NCBI GenBank assembly: GCA_002479405.1 | Contig: DLMX01000117.1 | Location: 2,050 to 7,532 of the forward strand | DNA from: Methylophilaceae bacterium UBA7525 | Lineage (GTDB): Bacteria; Pseudomonadota; Gammaproteobacteria; Burkholderiales; Methylophilaceae | Length of the DNA stretch: 5,483 nucleotides | Direction: 5' to 3' | Shown: piece by piece, positions 1-4,558 of the stretch | Numbering within the stretch: the stretch's first letter is position 1 | How the letters are laid out: every line of letters begins with the position of its first letter | Position numbers and translations under genes: made by a program | Notes under the pieces: generated by a model | What the model was told of the DNA's origin: nothing | The model's input: only the letters and a program-made list of their open reading frames with translations | Database searches by the model: none

Positions 1-1053
1 GTTGCCGAAGAATTTCCAGCCGGTAGGCGTTTCGTAACAGGGGATGCCGAGTTCCTCGGCCACGCGGTCGGCCGCGGCGCTGGTCGGCATCGAGCGCGCG
101 ATGCCGGCCAGCCCCTTGGCATAACCCGGCACCAGGCTGGCGTTGGCCGCCAGCACGGCCAGACTGTCGGAAGGCGTCACGAAGAAATGGTCGCCCAGAA
201 TCATGTTGCGGTCGCCGTCGCCGTCGGAAGCGGCGCCGAAATCCGGCGCATTGTCGCCGTAGAGGATATCCACCAGTTCGTGCGCATAAGTCAGGTTGGG
301 ATCGGGGTGCCCTTGGCCGAAATCCTCCAACGGCACGGCATTCATCAGACTGTCTTCAGGTGCATTGAGCCGATTGACCAGAATCTCCCGCGCATAAGGG
401 CCTGTGACCGCGTGCATGGCATCGAACTTCATGCGAAAACCGCTATTGAGCAGCAACCGGATCGCCGGAAAATCGAAGATCGATGCCATCAGTTCGGCAT
501 AATCGACGACACTGTCGATGACTTCGACCAGCATGCCTCCAAGCTCGAAGGTTCCAATTACGTCAAGCGGCAGGTCCGGCGCATCCTTGATTTTGTAAGT
601 GCTGATCTGCTTGCTGTTGGCGAAAATGGCATCAGTAATCTTCTCCGGAGCAGGTCCGCCATTGCCGGTGTTGTATTTGATGCCGAAATCGCCATCCGGC
701 CCGCCCGGATTATGGCTGGCGGAAAGGATAATGCCGCCGAAGGTCTGGTATTTTCGGATGACGCAGGAGGCAGCCGGCGTCGACAGGATACCACCCTGTC
801 CAACCAGTACGCGACCGAAGCCGTTGGCTGCAGCCATCTTCAGGATGATCTGTATCGCCTGCCGGTTGTAATATCGACCGTCGCCGCCCAGCGCCAGCGT
901 GGCACCGGCCGGTGCGTCTATCGTATCAAAAATGCTCTGGACAAAATTTTCCAGATAATGCGGCTGCTGAAAAACGCTGACCCGCTTGCGCAGGCCTGAA
1001 GTACCGGGTTTCTGGTCGCTGTAGGGATGAGTGGGAATAATGTGAATTGTCAT
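1..1053 (-). CDS. pgm: Phosphoglucomutase, PGM1-type (N-terminal 351 residues; 3' end outside window)
   Basis: This enzyme interconverts glucose-1-phosphate and glucose-6-phosphate in the cytosol, linking glycolysis to glycogen and nucleotide-sugar synthesis. The minus strand reads open for exactly 351 codons from the ATG at 1053-1051 to the window edge. The start MTIHIIPTHPYSDQKPGTSG carries the PYxDQKPGTSGLRK signature of the eukaryotic-like PGM1 branch, not the E. coli Pgm branch. The catalytic phosphoserine loop SASHNPGG has Ser113 (715-717). The magnesium loop DGDGDRN supplies Asp277, Asp279 and Asp281 (211-225). The last visible residues, TPTGWKFFGN, match the start of the sugar-recognition region, so the GEES loop and the C-terminal phosphate-binding domain lie beyond the edge. 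Family members are about 540 residues, so roughly 190 are missing. No strong Shine-Dalgarno precedes the start; only a weak GAAAG is seen. The gene is divergent from the tRNA-Lys unit. No frameshift or missing catalytic residue is visible. The family call is very secure. Confidence 0.96.
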   Translation of the reverse strand, partial: MTIHIIPTHPYSDQKPGTSGLRKRVSVFQQPHYLENFVQSIFDTIDAPAGATLALGGDGRYYNRQAIQIILKMAAANGFGRVLVGQGGILSTPAASCVIRKYQTFGGIILSASHNPGGPDGDFGIKYNTGNGGPAPEKITDAIFANSKQISTYKIKDAPDLPLDVIGTFELGGMLVEVIDSVVDYAELMASIFDFPAIRLLLNSGFRMKFDAMHAVTGPYAREILVNRLNAPEDSLMNAVPLEDFGQGHPDPNLTYAHELVDILYGDNAPDFGAASDGDGDRNMILGDHFFVTPSDSLAVLAANASLVPGYAKGLAGIARSMPTSAAADRVAEELGIPCYETPTGWKFFGN

Positions 1054-1064
1054 TCTGCTATACT

Positions 1065-1117
1065 TTCAAGACTGTACTTTTAAAGCTGTGCATTCAAGAC
1101 TGTGCTTCCGAAACTGG
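1065..1117. repeat. Degenerate 14-base tandem repeat upstream of pgm
   Basis: Three related units follow each other with a 14-base period: TTCAAGACTGTAC at 1065, TTTAAAGCTGTGC near 1079, and TTCAAGACTGTGC at 1093. A poorer fourth, TTCCGAAACTGG, sits at 1106. The first and third differ at one position and lie exactly 28 bases apart. The repeats fill the gap directly upstream of the pgm start, so on the minus strand they lie in its promoter and leader region. They could be repeated binding sites or simple replication slippage. I see no convincing -35/-10 pair for pgm in this stretch. Confidence 0.5.
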
Positions 1118-1137
1118 AAAAAATGCATGTTTCCTGG

Positions 1138-1175
1138 TTGACACTGAAGGGCTTTCACCTGATAATTGCGCCCCT
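1138..1175 (+). promoter_or_regulatory. Sigma70 promoter of tRNA-Lys with GC-rich discriminator
   Basis: A perfect -35 hexamer TTGACA (1138-1143) is followed after 17 bases by GATAAT (1161-1166), five of six matches to the -10 consensus. The bases after the -10, TGCGCCCC, form a GC-rich discriminator. That is typical of stable-RNA promoters under stringent control by ppGpp and DksA. Transcription should begin near 1173, leaving only a few bases of leader before the mature tRNA at 1178. The spacing and position make this the best promoter in the window. Confidence 0.85.
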
Positions 1176-1177
1176 TA

Positions 1178-1253
1178 GGGAGATTAGCTCAGTTGGTAGA
1201 GCAGCGGACTCTTAATCCGTTTGTCCGGGGTTCGACCCCCCGATCTCCCACCA
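1178..1253 (+). tRNA. tRNA-Lys (anticodon CTT)
   Basis: The 76-base gene folds as a full cloverleaf. The acceptor stem GGGAGAT pairs with ATCTCCC (1243-1249), followed by discriminator A and an encoded CCA. The D-arm stem GCTC pairs with GAGC. The anticodon stem GCGGA/TCCGT encloses the loop CTCTTAA, with anticodon CTT at 1211-1213. The T-arm CGGGG/CCCCG encloses TTCGACC. CTT reads the lysine codon AAG. The D-loop and the CTNTTAA anticodon loop match the general form of bacterial tRNA-Lys. It stands alone between its own promoter and terminator, with no neighbouring tRNA and no integrase to suggest an occupied attachment site. Confidence 0.97.
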
Positions 1254-1275
1254 AATTAATTCAGATTGATTATAG

Positions 1276-1308
1276 AACGGCTCACAACAATGTGGGCCGT
1301 TTTTGTTT
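1276..1308 (+). terminator. Intrinsic terminator of the tRNA-Lys unit
   Basis: The stem ACGGCTCACA (1277-1286) pairs with TGTGGGCCGT (1291-1300) over ten pairs with one wobble, closing a four-base ACAA loop. It is followed at once by a T-rich tail, TTTTTGTTT. The outer A1276-T1301 pair can extend it. This is a textbook Rho-independent terminator 23 bases after the tRNA CCA end. Confidence 0.92.
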
Positions 1309-1321
1309 GGTGCATTGAGCG

Positions 1322-1419
1322 AAGCAGGATAATTAATTTACCCTTCCCCATGCTTTACACTTAATATCCCACTCAGATGTTATTTGTGCTACAGACCCGA
1401 GAAAGAAGCCGTCCTGCTT
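1322..1419. repeat. Spaced inverted repeat AAGCAGGA ... TCCTGCTT flanking the promoter candidate
   Basis: AAGCAGGA at 1322-1329 is perfectly complementary to TCCTGCTT at 1412-1419, with 82 bases between. Each arm is followed on its right by a similar AT-rich tract: TAATTAATTTACC at 1330-1342 and ATTTAATTTAGCC at 1420-1432. The pair brackets the candidate promoter of the diguanylate cyclase gene. It could be paired regulator sites or a decayed small element, but eight bases can also match by chance. Confidence 0.35.
1354..1383 (+). promoter_or_regulatory. Candidate sigma70 promoter for the diguanylate cyclase (lac-like)
   Basis: TTTACA (1354-1359, five of six to the -35 consensus) is followed after 18 bases by TGTTAT (1378-1383, four of six to the -10 consensus). 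The arrangement CTTTACACTT...ATGTTATTTGTG closely resembles the E. coli lac promoter. Transcription would start near 1390, giving a leader of about 70 bases before the GTG start at 1462. It is the only reasonable promoter in the 1309-1461 gap. Confidence 0.45.
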
Positions 1420-1461
1420 ATTTAATTTAGCCAATGCCCATCCAATTCAAGAGTTGTTCAA

Positions 1462-2583
1462 GTGACTATTTCCCAAGTTATTCTGATTATCTCCTGCATC
1501 ACCTCGTTCGCAATGGCAGCGGTTATCTGGGTCATTGCCAAAACTTACCCGAAAAATATTCACGGCCTCAAGGAATGGGCCTGGGGATCATTGCTTATCG
1601 CATTGTCCCTCTGTCTGTTTCTTGTCAGGGATCATATGCCAATACTAATCGGCATTCTGATACCAAACCTGACAATTCTGCTCGCTTTCATGCTAATGAA
1701 TGCGGGAACCAGGCGGTTTGCCGGATATGCACAACGAAATATCCGCTCCCTCATTAGTGTTTTTGTCGGTCTCTATATTGGTCTTTTTTACTGGCACACC
1801 ATCGTGGAGCCTGATATAGCCATACGCATGACACTTTTATCCCTTTTTACGCTAATCGTAACCGTGGATCAGTTTGTCTTTACCTGCTTGAAGTTACCAA
1901 AGAGCACAGGCAGGGATCTATTGTTGCTATCCCTGCTTGGGCTGATTGCAACCAGAGTATTCAGAATCATCACCCTGGCTACAGGAATCGACCATCCGAA
2001 TGACATCTTTGATGCCAGCATCAGCCAGCTTGTACTTGTAGCCACACCTGCCGTCATGATCCCGCTCGCGACCGTAAGCTATCTGATGCTGGCATCCGAG
2101 CGCCTCAACCAGGAGCTGGGGCATGCGGTCCGTCACGACGACCTGACAGGCTGTCTGAACAAGAATGCAGGTACGCAGGTGCTTGAAAATGAAATCGCAC
2201 GCTCGAAACGTTATCGCAGCCCGTTATCCATCCTGTTCATGGATATCGACGATTTCAAGAAAATCAACGACACCTATGGGCATTTGATCGGCGATCAGGT
2301 ACTGGCAACCTTTGCCAGTGAAACCAGGAAATGTATGCGTAGCAATGATTCTCTGGTCAGATTCGGTGGCGACGAATTCATTGCCATTTTGCCGAACACA
2401 ACATTGGCAGGTGCCGTCAAGCTTTCCGAACACGTGCGCCTGCAAGGTAAACTGCATAAAACCATCCAGTGGTCGGTCAGCATAGGCGCAGCTGAATGGA
2501 ACGGTCAGGAGGACAGTCTGGACCAGTTACTTGCCCGGGCAGACCACGCGGCCTACCAATCAAAGAAAATCGGCAGGCAATAG
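1462..2583 (+). CDS. Membrane diguanylate cyclase, multi-TM sensor plus GGDEF domain
   Basis: It makes cyclic di-GMP from two GTP at the inner face of the cytoplasmic membrane. The 373-residue product starts at GTG 1462, chosen because the first helix begins at once and AGAG lies eight bases upstream (1450-1453). About seven hydrophobic helices are visible near residues 5-25, 40-55, 60-79, 95-112, 123-141, 152-172 and 188-210. A short linker leads into a GGDEF domain opening with RHDDLTGCLNK. Metal ligand Asp261 (MDIDDFKKIND), guanine-binding Asn269 and Asp278, the GGDEF motif at 302-306, SIGAAEW at 340-346 and the closing RADHAAYQSKKIGR are all present. Spacings match PleD exactly. The product-inhibition site RxxD is intact (Arg293-Asp296), five residues before GGDEF. 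There is no EAL domain. The sensor matches no named domain I recognise, and the ligand is unknown. The gene appears monocistronic. Confidence 0.94.
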   Translation: MTISQVILIISCITSFAMAAVIWVIAKTYPKNIHGLKEWAWGSLLIALSLCLFLVRDHMPILIGILIPNLTILLAFMLMNAGTRRFAGYAQRNIRSLISVFVGLYIGLFYWHTIVEPDIAIRMTLLSLFTLIVTVDQFVFTCLKLPKSTGRDLLLLSLLGLIATRVFRIITLATGIDHPNDIFDASISQLVLVATPAVMIPLATVSYLMLASERLNQELGHAVRHDDLTGCLNKNAGTQVLENEIARSKRYRSPLSILFMDIDDFKKINDTYGHLIGDQVLATFASETRKCMRSNDSLVRFGGDEFIAILPNTTLAGAVKLSEHVRLQGKLHKTIQWSVSIGAAEWNGQEDSLDQLLARADHAAYQSKKIGRQ

Positions 2584-2757
2584 CCGGTGCCATCAGAAGA
2601 ACAGTATGCACCAATCGCCTTCGAGGCTGATCTAAAGGATTGCAATACTAGCTGACAGCGATTGAAGTCAGCTGAAGATGATGCAATGATTCACACTTCA
2701 AGTTCAAAAATCGTGCGCCAGTCACTAGAAAATTGGCCGCACTTGTTTGGAATCGTC
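2584..2757. other. Intergenic gap between the cyclase and ankyrin genes
   Basis: These 174 bases hold no intrinsic terminator that I can see after the cyclase stop. The reading frame of the downstream gene runs open through 2662-2757 from a TTG, but the residues encoded there (for example SSSKIVRQSLENWPHLFGIV) precede an obvious signal peptide and look like chance translation. The only structure is the inverted repeat and weak promoter candidate listed separately. Read-through from the cyclase gene into the next gene cannot be excluded. Confidence 0.5.
2650..2690 (+). promoter_or_regulatory. Candidate promoter with overlapping inverted-repeat operator
   Basis: TTGAAG (2662-2667, four of six) and AATGAT (2685-2690, four of six) are separated by 17 bases and would start transcription near 2697. 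That is about 60 bases before the ATG at 2758. A perfect 7-base inverted repeat, AGCTGAC (2650-2656) and GTCAGCT (2667-2673), with a 10-base spacer, straddles the proposed -35. That is a classic operator position. Both hexamers are weak, so the promoter is tentative, but the dyad is directly visible. Confidence 0.35.
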
Positions 2758-3630
2758 ATGACCAAACCGACTATCGCCACTATCCTGCTGTTCGTTATCG
2801 CCGCGGCTCAGGGCAGCGCACTTGCAGCCGACAGCGAACCTTCCATGCTACACACCATGCTGCCGGGCCACTACGCCATTGTCGGCCAGATGCCGGACGG
2901 CGGCGAGGCCTACGCCGGTAGCGCACAGATCACGCTCAACGAAGGCGTACTGGAACTCACCCGCACCATTGGTACGCAAACTGTCAGTGGTACGGGCACT
3001 GTGGATCATGCAGAAATCGGCGAGGCGGAAGTGGTACACTTCCGCTGGCCCGGCCATAGCGCAACCTGCCTGCATCGTCTCGACCTCGACAATTACAGCC
3101 GACTGAGCTGCTACTGGACGCCGGATGGCCAGACCCCGAAACAACCGGGGCTGGAAGCCTATTTCTCGACTGCCAACTGGCCTCAAGCCACAACTAAGAA
3201 GGAATCTGCAAGCTCAGCCAACGAGATCATGCCCGGCCTGCGGCTGACGGATGAAACCGGCTGCTATGTGACTAACGGCGATTTCGTAACACCGACCATC
3301 GTGCTGATGACCGGCGCCTACAACAGTCCGACGCTCGACAATGACGAAGTGCTGGATATCATGAACACGGCCATTGCCGCCGGTTGCAGAATCGACGAAG
3401 CGGACGAGATGGGCATGTCGCCCCTGAACGCAGCCGTTCTCTACAACGAGCCGGACCTGGTGACGCTGTTCCTGCGCAACGGCGCCGACCCTTATCTGAA
3501 GATATCCAGCGCCAAACTGTCGATCGATCAGCTGAATTCGTTCGAGTTCCTCGAATTGCTGAGCAAGAGCATGCCGTCCATCGACAGGACGACTGTCAAA
3601 CGAGCACTGTGGAGCTACAAAGAAGAATAA
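2758..3630 (+). CDS. Exported protein with N-terminal beta-rich domain and C-terminal ankyrin repeat
   Basis: The 290-residue product is probably periplasmic; its function is unknown. ATG 2758 is chosen over the upstream TTG 2662 and ATG 2686 because it opens a classic signal peptide, MTKPTIATILLFVIAAAQGS followed by ALA, cleaved after about residue 23. GGA lies six bases upstream as a weak ribosome site. Residues 35-140 alternate polar and hydrophobic strands (LPGHYAIVGQMPDGGEAYAG, then ITLNEGVLELTR) and resemble a small beta-barrel or sandwich, though I cannot name the family. Residues 219-248, GMSPLNAAVLYNEPDLVTLF followed by LRNGADPYLK, form one clear ankyrin repeat. The preceding helices (about 196-215, NDEVLDIMNTAIAAGCRIDE) look like a degenerate first repeat. 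The mature part has four cysteines (104, 118, 169, 210), enough for two disulfides. The tail SFEFLELLSKSMPSIDRTTV is helical. The gene ends convergent with the next one. A role in protein-protein contact in the envelope is inference only. Confidence 0.82.
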   Translation: MTKPTIATILLFVIAAAQGSALAADSEPSMLHTMLPGHYAIVGQMPDGGEAYAGSAQITLNEGVLELTRTIGTQTVSGTGTVDHAEIGEAEVVHFRWPGHSATCLHRLDLDNYSRLSCYWTPDGQTPKQPGLEAYFSTANWPQATTKKESASSANEIMPGLRLTDETGCYVTNGDFVTPTIVLMTGAYNSPTLDNDEVLDIMNTAIAAGCRIDEADEMGMSPLNAAVLYNEPDLVTLFLRNGADPYLKISSAKLSIDQLNSFEFLELLSKSMPSIDRTTVKRALWSYKEE

Positions 3631-3714
3631 AGTGCTGTTTAAGCAGACCCCATTCTGATTCCGTTATTGATTGCGACAGGAAAAATCAACCGGTCAAATC
3701 ACAAAAGCAGCTCC

Positions 3715-3963
3715 TCAATCATTATTCAAAATGCAGATTCGCGCATTCAGCACCATGTTTTCAAGCACCAGCCGCACCAGCGTCGCCGCCATGATCAGTT
3801 CGCGGTCACTGATGTCCATCTGATCCCATCCCTGCACCATCTCGGCCACATTGAGGCAGGCCAGTTTGCGCAGATCATCCGCATCGAAAGGCAGCCCCGT
3901 ATAATCGATCGGGTCTTCCTTTTCGACTTCCGCCAGCAATTCGTAGAGTTGTTCGGGTTTCAT
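3715..3963 (-). CDS. Small acidic protein of unknown function (82 residues)
   Basis: The product begins MKPEQLYELLAEVEKEDPID at the ATG on 3963-3961 and ends with TGA at 3717-3715. I do not recognise a named family. It has 17 Asp/Glu against 7 Lys/Arg, no signal peptide and no membrane helix, so it should be a soluble, acidic, mostly helical cytoplasmic protein. An amphipathic N-terminal helix (about 3-16), a DPIDYTGLPFD turn region and a long C-terminal helix (about 53-77, SDRELIMAATLVRLVLENMV) are visible. The frame is open upstream to 4092, but the extra residues (MRSILWSLRFHG and on) look non-coding, so I use the internal ATG. Its ribosome site is poor: only GAAAG, close to the start. Protein-like composition and the divergent placement against dodecin support a real gene. 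Function cannot be inferred. Confidence 0.68.
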   Translation of the reverse strand: MKPEQLYELLAEVEKEDPIDYTGLPFDADDLRKLACLNVAEMVQGWDQMDISDRELIMAATLVRLVLENMVLNARICILNND

Positions 3964-4148
3964 GCTTTCAGTATGCCACGGTATGGAAGCGGGCCGAAGT
4001 CCTGGCACTGCGGGATCGGCCAGCTTGTTCACGCCGGGCACGATGAACGTTACAATGCCATGGAATCTCAAACTCCAGAGTATGGAGCGCATGGCAATTT
4101 GTCCTACATGGTATCAACTGCACTTTCATCAATCGATTGGAGAACATC
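3964..4148. promoter_or_regulatory. Divergent intergenic region, with candidate dodecin promoter
   Basis: These 185 bases separate the divergent small acidic gene and dodecin. On the plus strand TTCACG (4028-4033, four of six) and TACAAT (4051-4056, five of six to TATAAT) are 17 bases apart and would start dodecin transcription near 4063, giving a leader of about 85 bases. On the minus strand CATACT (3975-3970) resembles a -10, but it would give an almost leaderless transcript and has a poor -35. No riboswitch fold is evident; in particular I do not see the conserved FMN-riboswitch core. Confidence 0.35.
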
Positions 4149-4358
4149 ATGTCCAGCCATACCTACAAGATCATCGAACTCGTCGGCTCATCCACCATTG
4201 GTACTGACGACGCGATCAACAACGCCATTGCCAAGGCAGCAAAAACCCTCAAGCACCTGGACTGGTTCGAGGTGGTCGAGACACGCGGCCATATCGTCGG
4301 CGACAAGGTCGCGCACTATCAGGTTGTCATGAAGGTCGGTTTCAGAATCGAGGATTGA
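4149..4358 (+). CDS. Dodecin, flavin-binding storage protein
   Basis: Dodecins are about 65-75 residue proteins that assemble into hollow dodecamers and bind flavins (FMN, riboflavin or lumichrome, depending on species), buffering free flavin and limiting its photochemistry. This one has 69 residues: MSSHTYKIIELVGSSTIGTD, then a helix (DDAINNAIAKAAKTLKHL), then two strands. The family core DWFEVVETRGHI (38-49) and VAHYQVVMKVGFRIED (54-69) is intact. Trp39 and Gln58 correspond to the residues that stack on and contact the flavin pair in characterised dodecins, and Arg46 lies in the ETRGH segment. ATG 4149 is chosen because GGAG (4139-4142) sits six bases upstream and family members start at MSxHxYK; the in-frame TTG at 4137 overlaps that ribosome site. 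It appears to be a single-gene unit, followed by an extended stem-loop. Confidence 0.95.
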   Translation: MSSHTYKIIELVGSSTIGTDDAINNAIAKAAKTLKHLDWFEVVETRGHIVGDKVAHYQVVMKVGFRIED

Positions 4359-4415
4359 AACGGCGGTTTCTGCCTCCATATACAGTCAGCCTGACAAATG
4401 ACGGAACCGGCCGTT
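4359..4415 (+). repeat. Extended imperfect stem-loop after dodecin
   Basis: Bases 4359-4370 (AACGGCGGTTTC) can pair with 4403-4415 (GGAACCGGCCGTT) through twelve pairs, with one bulged G (4409) and one wobble. The 32-base loop contains a second dyad, GTCAG-C-CTGAC (4385-4395). The structure starts right behind the dodecin stop codon. There is no T-run after it, so it is not a standard intrinsic terminator. It could protect the mRNA 3' end or be a dyad on DNA. Confidence 0.5.
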
Positions 4416-4418
4416 GCG

Positions 4419-4448
4419 GATCATGATCTGCATCGTCCGGAATTCCGG
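4419..4448. repeat. Two perfect palindromes, GATCATGATC and CCGGAATTCCGG
   Basis: GATCATGATC (4419-4428) is a perfect 10-base palindrome. CCGGAATTCCGG (4437-4448) is a perfect 12-base palindrome whose centre is 19 bases further on. Both lie in the non-coding gap between dodecin and htpX. They may be regulator sites, but no known operator consensus is recognised. Confidence 0.5.
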
Positions 4449-4475
4449 CTGTGAATCACTGTCCATAGTCACAGC
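4448..4475. promoter_or_regulatory. Inverted repeat GCTGTGA-N14-TCACAGC upstream of htpX
   Basis: The seven-base arms GCTGTGA (4448-4454) and TCACAGC (4469-4475) are perfect inverted copies whose centres are 21 bases apart, two helical turns. That geometry suits a dimeric helix-turn-helix regulator. The arms contain the TGTGA/TCACA half-sites of CRP-type regulators, but the spacer is 14 bases, not the canonical six. The dyad ends about 83 bases before the htpX start. I see no good sigma70 or CpxR-type sequence between the dyad and htpX. Confidence 0.35.
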
Positions 4476-4558
4476 ACACACATACTGTTTTTGATATCAT
4501 GACGCGCATTGCGGATTTGCCGGTTATCGGTTGTTTTCTAATTTTTGGAGAGTTTTGA

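Noticed and set aside
187..999. Plus-strand open frame of 270 codons over the pgm gene
   Set aside because: It is antisense to a clearly recognised phosphoglucomutase with intact motifs, and its translation has no protein-like pattern or homology that I recognise.
1178..1253. tRNA-Lys as an occupied attachment site for an integrated element
   Set aside because: No second copy of the tRNA 3' end is seen in the window and there is no integrase gene.
1434..1757. Plus-strand frame of 107 codons with an ATG start overlapping the cyclase start
   Set aside because: It overlaps the membrane helices of the cyclase in another frame and its composition (many Ser, His, Tyr, Pro) looks random; it only shows that the region tolerates open frames.
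2662..2757. N-terminal extension of the exported ankyrin protein from TTG 2662 or ATG 2686
   Set aside because: The extension would bury a textbook signal peptide 24-32 residues inside the chain; neither start has a good ribosome site.
3631..3714. Bidirectional terminator or repeat remnant between the convergent genes
   Set aside because: The only stems found are four bases or shorter; the AAGCAGACCCCATTCTGA stretch vaguely recalls interspersed repeats, but a single copy here gives no support.
3964..4092. N-terminal extension of the small acidic protein up to ATG 4092
   Set aside because: The added 43 residues are rich in Trp, Pro and His with no link to the acidic helical body, and they would occupy most of the promoter gap shared with dodecin.
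4357..4370. GAAAC-GGCG-GTTTC hairpin at the dodecin stop as an intrinsic terminator
   Set aside because: Only five base pairs and no T-run; the bases fit better in the longer stem with 4403-4415.
4537..4542. TCTAAT as the -10 of an htpX promoter
   Set aside because: It matches the hexamer at five of six, but no -35 stands at 15-19 bases and the start would fall inside the ribosome site.
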